The notes beneath the pieces were generated by a model. It made no database searches, was not told the DNA's origin, and saw only the letters and a list, made by a program, of their open reading frames with translations. 64,000 bases of DNA, from assembly GCF_000745315.1 (NCBI RefSeq), contig NZ_JQNQ01000001.1, positions 496,001 to 560,000 of the forward strand, in the 5' to 3' direction. Shown piece by piece: positions 34,772 to 43,943 of this stretch. The first letter of the stretch is position 1, and each line of letters starts with the position of its first letter. The translations under genes and the position numbers were made by a program. This stretch comes from Salegentibacter sp. Hel_I_6. Its GTDB lineage: Bacteria; Bacteroidota; Bacteroidia; Flavobacteriales; Flavobacteriaceae.

Positions 34772-37700
34772 ATGAAATCTATTAAGCACTTTCCTACTGT
34801 TCCTGCTTTCATCTTAATTCTTTTTAATTTGATCTGTATATCATGCGGTGATGATAAACAGGAAAAAACTTTAAAAGAGGAAAATATAAATAAGGATGCT
34901 TTATTCTTAAAAATGACTCCTAATGAAACAGGAATTTCTTTTGAGAATACAATAACCAATACCAAAGATTTCAACATTTTCAGGTATCGAAATTTTTATA
35001 ATGGTGCCGGTGTAGGAATTGGCGATATTAATAACGATGGCCTGCCAGACATCTATTTAACTTCTAATCTGGGGGAAAACAAACTCTACTTGAATAAAGG
35101 TGATTTCAAATTTGAAGATATAACTGAAACATCAGGCACAGCAGGAACAAAAAACTGGAGTACCGGAGTTAGCTTCGTAGATATCAACCACGACGGTCTT
35201 CTAGATATTTATGTTAGCAATGCCGGAAATATTGAAGGTGCAGATCGTAAAAATGAACTTTTCATCAATAATGGAGATTTAACTTTTACTGAAGACGCCG
35301 CTTCTTATAATTTAGATGAAAACGGATTTACCACTCACGCAGCTTTCTTTGATTATGACGGAGACGGAGATCTCGATGTATATATTTTAAATAATAGTTT
35401 TATTCCTGTCTCCAGCCTTAGTTTTAATAATAAAAGAGATCTAAGAAGTGAAGATTGGGATTTGCCTGAAATTTTTAAAGGTGGGGGCGATAAATTACTC
35501 CGAAACGATAACGGGAAATTTACAGATGTAAGCGAAGAAGCAGGAATCTATGGGAGTTTAATAGGTTTTGGTCTTGGGGTTACCGTTGGAGATGTGAATA
35601 ACGATCAACTTCCCGATTTATATATTTCTAACGATTTTTACGAAAGAGATTATCTTTATATCAACAATGGCGATGGCACTTTTTCTGAAGATATTAAAAA
35701 CCGGGTTTCCCATTTAAGTCTTTCCTCCATGGGTGCAGACATGGCCGATATAAACAACGATTCACATCCCGAAATATTTGTTACTGATATGCTTCCCGAA
35801 AGCGATAAGCGCCTTAAAGAAACATCAGACTTTGAACGTTACGATATTTATAAACTAAAAGAAAGCAGGGATTTCTATCATCAGTTTATGCAAAATACGC
35901 TGCAGTTAAATACTGGAAATAATAGTTTTTCTGAAATTGCATTTCAAAGTGGTGTGGCCCAAACCGATTGGAGTTGGGGTGCGCTTATTTTTGATATGGA
36001 TAATGATGGGTTTAAAGATATCTATGTAAGTAATGGTATTTACCACGATCTTACCAACCAGGATTTCATGGATTTCTTTGCCAACGATATTCTTCAGGAA
36101 ATGGTACTTACCGGCAAGAAAAAGGAATTCGATTCTATCCTTAACCAAATGCCCAGCAATCCCGTTTCAAATTATGCGTTTAAAAACAATACCGATCTTA
36201 GCTTTCAAAATAAAACAAAAGATTGGGGCTTAGATGAACCAAGCTTCTCTAATGGCTCAGCTTACGCCGATTTGGATAATGATGGGGATTTAGACCTTGT
36301 AGTTAATAATGTAAATCAGGAAATCTTTATTTACAAGAATCAAACTTCAGAAAAATCAGAAAACAATTACCTGAAATTAACTTTACAAGGTGTGGGGAAA
36401 AACACTTTTGCAATAGGCAGTAAGGCACTACTCTATCTCGATGAACAGGTAATTACTCAAGAATTAATCCCCACCAGGGGATTTCAGTCCTCAATAGATT
36501 ACAGCCTTACTTTTGGACTGGGAAAAGTTCAAAAGATAGATTCCCTTAGAATTATCTGGCCAGATAGAAGCACTCAGCTGCTAGAAAATCCTACCATTAA
36601 TACCACGCTAAAATTAAAGCAGGCTGAAGCCACAGAAAAGTACCAACCAAGACAACAACAGATAACACCTATTTTTACAGAAGTTGTTGCAGAATTAAAA
36701 ACACACCAGGAAAATAACTATATAGATTACGATTACGAAGGTCTTATTCCGGGAATGCTTTCTCGTGAAGGTCCTGCCCTGGCAATAGCCGATGTGAATG
36801 GAGATGGAAATGAAGATTTTTATCTAGGCGGAGCTAAAGGCCAGCCAGGAGTGCTTTACCTTCAAAATAATTCAGGGAATTTTATTGAAAAAAAGCTTGA
36901 TATTTTTACTGAGCATTCCAATTTTGAAGACACTTTTGCCATTTTTGCTGATGTAAATGGAGATAATAAGCCAGATCTTATCGTGGGCTCCGGCGGGAAT
37001 GAAGTGAATATTGACAGGCAGGAATTTAGGAATAGAGTTTACCTAAACCAGGAAAACGGGAATTTTAAAATTTCTGAATTTAATATGCCCAATACCGGGC
37101 ATAATACTTCAGTAATCGCTCCTTACGATTTTGATAATGACGGTGATATCGATCTATTTATAGGAAGCAGAAGCGTCCCAGGGATTTATGGTATTAATCC
37201 TAAACATCAACTACTAGAAAATGACGGGAACGGAAATTTTAAAGATGTAACCGATGCCAAAGCTTATGTTCTTAACGATCTTGGAATGATCACCGATGCT
37301 TCCTGGAGTGATACTAATGATGATGGCGTGAAAGATTTAGTTTTAACAGGAGATTGGATGGCTCCTATAATTCTTCAAAATGATGGGAATTCTCTAAAAT
37401 TACTAGATAATAAGCTCGATGAAATTTCAGGAGCATGGAATAGTCTTTCTATTTTGGACATAAATGAAGACCAAAGCCCCGATTTTATTCTAGGAAATCG
37501 AGGTACGAATTCATTTTATCAAACTTCAGCCGAAAAGCCGGTTAAGGTCTATATTAACGATTTTGACGAGAACGGCACCATAGAACAAATTTTCACCAGA
37601 AATATAGATGGCAAAGATGTTCCTATTCATTTAAGACGGGAACTTGCCGGGCAAATTTCAGCAATTAAAAAGCAAAATCTTCGCTTTTCAGAATACGCCA

Positions 37701-38146
37701 CAAAATCCATTCAGGAACTTTTCCCTGAAAATGTCATTAAAAATTCAATAGTAAAGGAAATAACTACTTTCAAAAGTCTCCTGGCTTTAAGTGATTCTGA
37801 TGGAAATTATCAATTCAAAGAACTTCCGGCAGAAGCACAATTTTCCAGTATTCACACCATTGAGCATTTAACTTCAAAAGCAGGAAATCACTATTTTTTA
37901 CTCGCCGGTAACGACTTTAATTTAAAACCGCAATTCGGGCGCCTTGATGCCAGTAGAGGAATTCTATTAAAAGTAGATAAAAATGGAAAAATGGATATCA
38001 TTCCATCAATCAATTCAGGTTTTTCAGTTGAAGGAGAAGTGAAATCGATCAAAAAAATAACAAATAAGAATGGTGAAATTCTTATTCTGGTAGCTATAAA
38101 TAATCAGGAACCAAAAATCTTTAAGTTCAATGAACAAGCCCTTTAG
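34772..38146 (+). CDS. giant FG-GAP / ASPIC-UnbV (CRTAC1-like) lipoprotein, copy 1
   Basis: 1124 residues from the ATG at 34772. An in-frame TTG at 34721 would add residues that disrupt the lipoprotein signal, so the ATG is preferred. The signal ends LICISC. Seven Asp-rich FG-GAP blades (GDINNDGLPDIY, VDINHDGLLDIY, FDYDGDGDLDVY and so on) form a first beta-propeller. An ASPIC/UnbV domain (LTLQGVGKNTFAIGSK...IIWPDRSTQ) follows. A second series of about six similar blades (ADVNGDGNEDFY, YDFDNDGDIDLF) makes a second propeller. The DxNxDG loops should bind calcium. The role is unknown; surface binding is likely. It overlaps the next gene by 17 bases. Confidence 0.88.
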   Translation: MKSIKHFPTVPAFILILFNLICISCGDDKQEKTLKEENINKDALFLKMTPNETGISFENTITNTKDFNIFRYRNFYNGAGVGIGDINNDGLPDIYLTSNLGENKLYLNKGDFKFEDITETSGTAGTKNWSTGVSFVDINHDGLLDIYVSNAGNIEGADRKNELFINNGDLTFTEDAASYNLDENGFTTHAAFFDYDGDGDLDVYILNNSFIPVSSLSFNNKRDLRSEDWDLPEIFKGGGDKLLRNDNGKFTDVSEEAGIYGSLIGFGLGVTVGDVNNDQLPDLYISNDFYERDYLYINNGDGTFSEDIKNRVSHLSLSSMGADMADINNDSHPEIFVTDMLPESDKRLKETSDFERYDIYKLKESRDFYHQFMQNTLQLNTGNNSFSEIAFQSGVAQTDWSWGALIFDMDNDGFKDIYVSNGIYHDLTNQDFMDFFANDILQEMVLTGKKKEFDSILNQMPSNPVSNYAFKNNTDLSFQNKTKDWGLDEPSFSNGSAYADLDNDGDLDLVVNNVNQEIFIYKNQTSEKSENNYLKLTLQGVGKNTFAIGSKALLYLDEQVITQELIPTRGFQSSIDYSLTFGLGKVQKIDSLRIIWPDRSTQLLENPTINTTLKLKQAEATEKYQPRQQQITPIFTEVVAELKTHQENNYIDYDYEGLIPGMLSREGPALAIADVNGDGNEDFYLGGAKGQPGVLYLQNNSGNFIEKKLDIFTEHSNFEDTFAIFADVNGDNKPDLIVGSGGNEVNIDRQEFRNRVYLNQENGNFKISEFNMPNTGHNTSVIAPYDFDNDGDIDLFIGSRSVPGIYGINPKHQLLENDGNGNFKDVTDAKAYVLNDLGMITDASWSDTNDDGVKDLVLTGDWMAPIILQNDGNSLKLLDNKLDEISGAWNSLSILDINEDQSPDFILGNRGTNSFYQTSAEKPVKVYINDFDENGTIEQIFTRNIDGKDVPIHLRRELAGQISAIKKQNLRFSEYATKSIQELFPENVIKNSIVKEITTFKSLLALSDSDGNYQFKELPAEAQFSSIHTIEHLTSKAGNHYFLLAGNDFNLKPQFGRLDASRGILLKVDKNGKMDIIPSINSGFSVEGEVKSIKKITNKNGEILILVAINNQEPKIFKFNEQAL

Positions 38147-41100
38147 CCTGTTATTTTTAGTCATTCTTTTAGCATCTTGCCAAAAAGAAGAAAAAACTGA
38201 GGATTTTTTGTTTGAAAGTCTTCCTGCAGAAACAACGGGTTTGGATTTTAGCAATAATCTTACCGAAACTAATGCCCTAAACATTTTAGATTATTTATAT
38301 TTCTATAATGGTGGCGGCGTTGCAGTTGGAGATATTGACAACGATGGCTTACCCGATATTTACTTAACTGGAAACCAGGTAAAAAACAAACTTTTCCTCA
38401 ATAAAGGAAATATGCAGTTTGAAGATATTACTGAAAGTGCCGGAGTTTCAGGAGCTTCTGATTGGAATACCGGCGTGGTTATGGCCGATGTAAATGGAGA
38501 CGGTTTTCTGGATATTTATGTTTGCGCAGTTACCGGAATCAATGGCCTAAACGGAAAAAACGAATTATTTATCAATAATGGCGATGGCACTTTCTCCGAA
38601 AAAGCAGAAGAGTTTGGATTAGACTTTCAAAATTATTCTTCTACAGCCGCTTTCTTCGATTTTGATAACGATGGCGATTTAGATATGTATCTGCTAAATC
38701 ACGCCGTACATACGGTGAATACCTATGGCCCGGCAGATATTCGAAATAAACGCATTGCAGAAAGTGGAGATAAACTTTTAAGAAATGACGACGGAAAATT
38801 TGTAGACGTTAGCGAAGAAGCGGGAATTTATGGAGGCGCTAATGGTTATGGACTCGGACTTGCCACCGCCGATTTTAATAACGACGGGTTTACAGATATC
38901 TACGTAAGTAACGACTTTCACGAAGACGACTATTATTATTTAAATAATGGGGACGGTACTTTTACCGAAACTTTAAAAGCAAAGTTTGGGCACGTAAGTA
39001 GGTTTTCTATGGGAAATGATGCGGCTGATGTTAATAACGACGGTTTTATAGATATTTTAACCTTAGATATGCTTCCTCAAGATGAAAAAGTTTTAAAAGC
39101 TTCTGTAGGTGACGACCCCCGCGATCTGGATAAGTTAAAAACTGAAGATTTAGGATACCATTACCAGTATACCCGCAATATGCTACAAATAAATCAGCGG
39201 GGAGAATATTTTCAGGAAACAGGGCTTTTAAGTGGCGTAGCGGCAACCGATTGGAGCTGGGCTCCCCTATTCGCAGATTTTGATCAGGATGGCTTCCAGG
39301 ATCTGTTTATCGCTACCGGGATACCCAAACGCCCCAATGATCTGGATTATATTAAATACGTTTCCAGTAACCAAATTCAAAATAAAATAAATAACACCCG
39401 TCTTGTAGATAATGAAGCATTAGAAATGATGCCCGCAGGGAAAGTGCATAATTATATTTTTAAAGGTTCAGAAAGTCTAAATTTTAAAGACCAATCTGGT
39501 AAATGGATTCCGCGTGATTCTGTGATCTCAACCGGCATTGCTTACGCCGATTTAGACAATGATGGCGATTTGGATATTGTGAGTAATAATATTGATGAAA
39601 GAGCCATAATTTATGAAAACCAGTCTGACACGACTTCTGCATATATTAAATTATCCTTTCAGCTGAAATCTAAAAATACCTTCGGAATTGGCACTAAAGC
39701 GATTGCCTGGCAAAATGGGAAAATGCAAACCCGGCAGCTTTATAATTCCAAGGGCTTTCAGTCTTCCTCAGAACCTATCATTCATTTTGGATTTCCGAAA
39801 GAAGAAAACCTGGATTCTTTATTAATTATCTGGCCAGATAATACGTTTCAGCAGCAAAAAAATGTACCCTTAAATCAACATTTAAAAATTACAAAGGATC
39901 AAAATAGCGATAGTATTGATTATAAAAAACTTTATCCTACACCAAAACCCTGGTTTGAAAAAATCGATTCTTTACCCGGAATAAATTTTAATCATAAGGA
40001 GAACAGGTATTCAGATTTTGATCGTCAAAAACTGATTCCCTATCAAATTTCAGATCGGGGGCCTGCAGTGGCGGTTGGTGATATTAATGGAAACGGACTT
40101 GACGATATTTACTTCGGAAATTCAAAATTTGAACCGGCAGAAATCTATTTTCAGCAAAAAAATAAGTTTGAAAAACAATACTTTGAGCTTCTGAATACAG
40201 ATGAAAAAACTGAAAATACTTCAGCATTTATCGCCGATCTAAATCAGGATAATAAGAATGAAGTTTTTGTAACATCAGGGGGCGGTGAATTTTACGGCAA
40301 AGCCGATGCTTTACTGGATAAATTGTATGCTTTTGAAAATGGGGAATTAGAAGCTAAGGAATTACCTGAATATTTTGAAAACACTGCAGTAGCCAAATTT
40401 GGAGATCTTGATGGCGACGGCGATCTCGACATTTTTGTTGGTGGCGCCGCGGTTTCTAACGACTTTGGAAAACTACCTTCCTCCTATTTACTCATCAATG
40501 AAAATGGTAAATTTAAAATTCAGCAAAATTCAGATTTGGAAGAATTAGGAATGGTAACCGATGCGATCTGGACCGATTTTGACGAAGACGGCCGTGACGA
40601 TTTAATTGTAATTGGGGAATGGATGTCTCCCCAGTTTTTTAGAAATAATGGTAGAACCTTAGAAAATATTTCCGCCAAAGTGCTGGATCAAAAATTGAAC
40701 GGATTATGGCAAACAATTATTCCGTTTGATATAAATAACGACGGAAAAATGGATTATTTATTAGGTAATTGGGGCTTAAACACCAAATTCCCGGCGTCTC
40801 AAGAATTTCCTTTGCAAATGTATTATTCAGATTTTGACGAAAACGGAAGCACAGAAACAATTATAGCCTACGCTAAAAACAAAAAATATTATCCCACAAA
40901 CGGGCTGGATGAATTAGTAAGTCAACTTTCTTATTTGCGAAAAAAGTTCCCGGAATACAAAGATTTTGCAGGAAAAACAATATTGCAAATTATTGAAAAA
41001 GAAAAGCTGGAGAAGGCTAAATTACTGAAAGTGCATACAATGGCTTCAGGATATTTGCTAAATCAGGATGGAAAGTTTATTTTTAAGCCCTTTAAAAATG

Positions 41101-41396
41101 CATTACAGGTTGCTCCTATTTTGGCATTTTTAAAAGCAGATTTTAACAAGGATGATCAGGATGAAGTATTGGTTGCCGGAAATTATTTTGGTGTAACACC
41201 ATATCACGGCAGGTTTAACGCCCTTGCGGGAAATATCGTCACCCAAAATGCTAAGATCCTGGAAGGTGTTGAAATTGGATTAAATCTTACTCATAAAAGT
41301 GTGAGAAGCCTTAATATAGTTACTTTCAATGAAATTGATTATCTTATGGTGAGCCTTAATGATGGCAAACCTGAATTTTATAAATTGAAGAATTAA
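38130..41396 (+). CDS. giant FG-GAP / ASPIC-UnbV (CRTAC1-like) lipoprotein, copy 2
   Basis: 1088 residues; lipoprotein signal LLFLVILLASC (Cys16). Same architecture as the preceding gene: seven N-terminal FG-GAP blades (GDIDNDGLPDIY, ADVNGDGFLDIY, FDFDNDGDLDMY), ASPIC/UnbV (LSFQLKSKNTFGIGTKAIAW...LIIWPDNTF), then six or seven more blades. Shared phrases such as DVSEEAGIYGG, VSNDFHEDDYYYLNNGDGTF and TDWSWAPLFADFDQDGF show it is a tandem duplicate that has diverged. Its start lies inside the end of copy 1, so translation is probably coupled. It may form a complex with copy 1 or with the SusC/D pair (inference). Confidence 0.88.
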   Translation: MNKPFSLLFLVILLASCQKEEKTEDFLFESLPAETTGLDFSNNLTETNALNILDYLYFYNGGGVAVGDIDNDGLPDIYLTGNQVKNKLFLNKGNMQFEDITESAGVSGASDWNTGVVMADVNGDGFLDIYVCAVTGINGLNGKNELFINNGDGTFSEKAEEFGLDFQNYSSTAAFFDFDNDGDLDMYLLNHAVHTVNTYGPADIRNKRIAESGDKLLRNDDGKFVDVSEEAGIYGGANGYGLGLATADFNNDGFTDIYVSNDFHEDDYYYLNNGDGTFTETLKAKFGHVSRFSMGNDAADVNNDGFIDILTLDMLPQDEKVLKASVGDDPRDLDKLKTEDLGYHYQYTRNMLQINQRGEYFQETGLLSGVAATDWSWAPLFADFDQDGFQDLFIATGIPKRPNDLDYIKYVSSNQIQNKINNTRLVDNEALEMMPAGKVHNYIFKGSESLNFKDQSGKWIPRDSVISTGIAYADLDNDGDLDIVSNNIDERAIIYENQSDTTSAYIKLSFQLKSKNTFGIGTKAIAWQNGKMQTRQLYNSKGFQSSSEPIIHFGFPKEENLDSLLIIWPDNTFQQQKNVPLNQHLKITKDQNSDSIDYKKLYPTPKPWFEKIDSLPGINFNHKENRYSDFDRQKLIPYQISDRGPAVAVGDINGNGLDDIYFGNSKFEPAEIYFQQKNKFEKQYFELLNTDEKTENTSAFIADLNQDNKNEVFVTSGGGEFYGKADALLDKLYAFENGELEAKELPEYFENTAVAKFGDLDGDGDLDIFVGGAAVSNDFGKLPSSYLLINENGKFKIQQNSDLEELGMVTDAIWTDFDEDGRDDLIVIGEWMSPQFFRNNGRTLENISAKVLDQKLNGLWQTIIPFDINNDGKMDYLLGNWGLNTKFPASQEFPLQMYYSDFDENGSTETIIAYAKNKKYYPTNGLDELVSQLSYLRKKFPEYKDFAGKTILQIIEKEKLEKAKLLKVHTMASGYLLNQDGKFIFKPFKNALQVAPILAFLKADFNKDDQDEVLVAGNYFGVTPYHGRFNALAGNIVTQNAKILEGVEIGLNLTHKSVRSLNIVTFNEIDYLMVSLNDGKPEFYKLKN

Positions 41397-42731
41397 ATGA
41401 GAATATTTTTCTACCTATTTTTTTCTGCATTGATTTTAAGCTCCTGCGCGAAGGATGAAAAACCAATTGTAGTGTCGGCTGAAAATTACCACCAAACGGT
41501 AAATAAAATTACCGATATCATGGTGCACGATATATTTTCACCACCGGTGGCCAGCCGTATTTATGCATATTCCAATCTGGCTGCTTATCAAATTATGCGT
41601 CAGGAAAACAAAGATCTAGTTGATTTCAATTCAAATTTTAAAGACTTACAACCAATTCCTGAGGCAGATTCTACGGCCAACATCAACTTTAAACTCGCAG
41701 CCCTGGTAGCCCAAATAGAAATTGGAAAAAAATTAATTTTTTCTGAAGAACTTCTTACTACCTATAGAGATAGTCTTTATTCAGGATGGGAAAAAGCGAA
41801 TAAGGAAGAATTCGAAACTTCTAGAGATTATGGCCTAGCAGTGGCAAATCACCTATCAAATTGGATTGATAAAGATAATTACAAAGAAACGCGAACTATG
41901 CCAAAATACTCGGTGTATAGCGATGATCCCGGCCGTTGGCAACCTACACCTCCTTCCTATATGGATGGTATTGAGCCACACTGGCCTAAAATAAGACCTT
42001 TTACGCTAGATTCTGCTTCTCAATTTAAACCGGCACCGCACCCTGAATTTTCGCTGGAAAAAGGAACCGCCTTCTATGATGAGCTTATTGAAGTTTATGA
42101 GATCAAAAAGCAAATGGAGGAAAAAGGTGATGAATCTGAGGAAATAAAAATAGCCCAGTTTTGGGATTGCAATCCTTATGTCTCTACACAACGCGGTCAC
42201 CTTATGTTTGCAACTAAAAAAATAACTCCTGGGGGCCACTGGATGGGCATTTGCGAAATTGCTTCAAAGAAAGCTAAGCTTGATTTTGCACAAAGCTCCT
42301 ATGCTTATACCGCAACTGCAATTGCACTTGCCGACGGATTTATAAGTTGCTGGGATGAAAAATATAAAAGTAATCTCGTAAGACCCGAAACGCTTATTAA
42401 TAAATACATAGATGACAACTGGAGCCCCGTTTTACAAACACCACCATTTCCAGAATATTCCAGCGGGCATTCTGTAGTTTCAGGAGCGGCTTCTATAGTT
42501 TTAACCAAAATTTTTGGAGATGAATTTAGTTTTGAAGACGATACAGAAGTAAAATATGGCTTACCAATAAGATCTTTCAATTCCTTTTCTCACGCTGCAA
42601 GTGAAGCTGCTATAAGTAGATTATATGGCGGAATTCACTACCGCTCTGCAGTAGAAAATGGAATCGTACAGGGACGAAATTTGGGGAACCACGTTGTGAA
42701 AAATTTAGACCTCCAACCACTCACCTACTAG
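41397..42731 (+). CDS. vanadium-haloperoxidase / PAP2-superfamily lipoprotein
   Basis: 444 residues; lipoprotein signal FSALILSSC (Cys17). The full active-site set of vanadium haloperoxidases and related acid phosphatases is present: Lys322 and Arg329 in KYKSNLVRP (KX6RP), SSGHSVVSG with His358, and Arg408 plus His414 in SRLYGGIH (SRX5H). The long helical N-terminal half matches the chloroperoxidase-like group, not the small PAP2 enzymes. It may bind vanadate and halogenate, or be a phosphatase; sequence alone does not decide. The ATG directly follows the stop of the preceding gene, so it is translated as part of the same operon. Confidence 0.88.
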   Translation: MRIFFYLFFSALILSSCAKDEKPIVVSAENYHQTVNKITDIMVHDIFSPPVASRIYAYSNLAAYQIMRQENKDLVDFNSNFKDLQPIPEADSTANINFKLAALVAQIEIGKKLIFSEELLTTYRDSLYSGWEKANKEEFETSRDYGLAVANHLSNWIDKDNYKETRTMPKYSVYSDDPGRWQPTPPSYMDGIEPHWPKIRPFTLDSASQFKPAPHPEFSLEKGTAFYDELIEVYEIKKQMEEKGDESEEIKIAQFWDCNPYVSTQRGHLMFATKKITPGGHWMGICEIASKKAKLDFAQSSYAYTATAIALADGFISCWDEKYKSNLVRPETLINKYIDDNWSPVLQTPPFPEYSSGHSVVSGAASIVLTKIFGDEFSFEDDTEVKYGLPIRSFNSFSHAASEAAISRLYGGIHYRSAVENGIVQGRNLGNHVVKNLDLQPLTY

Positions 42732-42735
42732 CTTA

Positions 42736-43638
42736 ATGCAAAAAAAAAATTGGATCCTTATTTTTATTGGAATACCTGTGCTTTTTCTCTTATGGTATTT
42801 TGCAATAAAGGAAAACGATTATTCTATTAGTTTTGAAACTAAAGCACTTCCTGGTGAAGTGGTTTACAAAATAGATAATCCCATTTTTGATAAGATGGAT
42901 GTATTAGAAACTAAGATCGATTCAAGTTTTTCTAAAGTTAAACAAGAGACAAAACTAAATGGAAAACTTTATAGGCTTACCTGGGCTATACACCCAAAAA
43001 ACGATACTATTAACCAGGTAAAAGTGGGAATTAATAATAAAAATGAATCCATCAAAGATCGTTTCTTGCTGTTAATTGGCCAAAATGATTTTCAACAGGA
43101 AATGAAAGCAGAACTTCAATATTTCCAAAAGGCTCTTGTTACTAATCTTGATTTATATTCGGTGAAAATTGAAGGAGAAACAGTTTCACCAGAAAATAAT
43201 TGTGCTTGTATTAATATTGAAAACAAGGTAGATCAGAAGGCTTTTGAAATGATGAAAACCATAGATATACTTTCAAATTATATTCTGGATCACAAATTAG
43301 AAACCGAGGGCAGACCAAGAATAATTATCAATAGCTGGGATAAAACTTCCAAAAATATCAATTTCGATTTTTGTTTTCCTATTGTAAAAATGGAAACCTA
43401 CCCTGAACATTTAACTATTGAAATTAAAGATATTCCTGAAGCAAAATCGCTAAAAGCAAATTTTTACGGTAATTATATGTTTTCTCATAATGCCTGGTTT
43501 CATTTAATGAATTATGCTGAAAAAAATAACCTTGCTGTTAAAACTGAAAACATCATGGAGATTTTTAAAAACAATCCACAAATGGGGGGAGATGAATCCC
43601 AATGGGAAGCCGAAATATATTTACCTCTAGCTGAATAA
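42736..43638 (+). CDS. membrane-anchored GyrI-like / SRPBCC-type small-molecule-binding protein
   Basis: 300 residues. One N-terminal membrane helix (WILIFIGIPVLFLLWYFAI), then a region resembling an SRPBCC fold. The C-terminal half ends in FKNNPQMGGDESQWEAEIYLPL, the typical close of AraC-effector-binding/GyrI-like domains in Bacteroidota. Such domains bind hydrophobic small molecules. It starts 4 bases after the haloperoxidase-like gene and is the last gene of the locus. It could bind the substrate or product of that enzyme, but this is inference. No terminator was recognised downstream. Confidence 0.7.
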   Translation: MQKKNWILIFIGIPVLFLLWYFAIKENDYSISFETKALPGEVVYKIDNPIFDKMDVLETKIDSSFSKVKQETKLNGKLYRLTWAIHPKNDTINQVKVGINNKNESIKDRFLLLIGQNDFQQEMKAELQYFQKALVTNLDLYSVKIEGETVSPENNCACINIENKVDQKAFEMMKTIDILSNYILDHKLETEGRPRIIINSWDKTSKNINFDFCFPIVKMETYPEHLTIEIKDIPEAKSLKANFYGNYMFSHNAWFHLMNYAEKNNLAVKTENIMEIFKNNPQMGGDESQWEAEIYLPLAE

Positions 43639-43943
43639 AATTTTATATTATTCATTTTACATGCTTACATATTTGAACCAGTATCACATAACTCTGGTCA
43701 TCCTAAACTTGTTACAGAGCCTGCTCCAAAATTTATTCTGAAATCTAATTTGTAATCTTGAGCTGAAATAAACATTATGCAGTCTATAAATTTTTGCACC
43801 ATTACGGAATCTAAATAGAATAGACTGAAGCAAATTAATAAAACGAAGATCACATCCTAGTTGGTTATTGTCAATCTGAATTTATTTCAGATTCTAACAA
43901 CTTAGATCCTGAAACAAGTTCAGGATGACGCTTAGGTTAATCT
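43639..43943. other. 305-bp intergenic region carrying an inverted-repeat element
   Basis: No gene seen. Bases 43697-43929 form a 233-bp element with long inverted ends, described separately. It separates the SusCD locus from the convergent dnaE gene. Confidence 0.7.
43697..43929. repeat. palindromic repeat element (family C), 17-bp inverted ends
   Basis: GTCATCCTAAACTTGTT at 43697-43713 pairs with AACAAGTTCAGGATGAC at 43913-43929, one mismatch. The interior is AT-rich with its own small palindromes. No open frame inside. It resembles the short CATCCTGAACTTGTT repeats often seen in flavobacterial spacers. Confidence 0.6.

Noticed and set aside
43697..43929. Insertion sequence
   Set aside because: No transposase frame and no target duplication seen; treated as a palindromic repeat.
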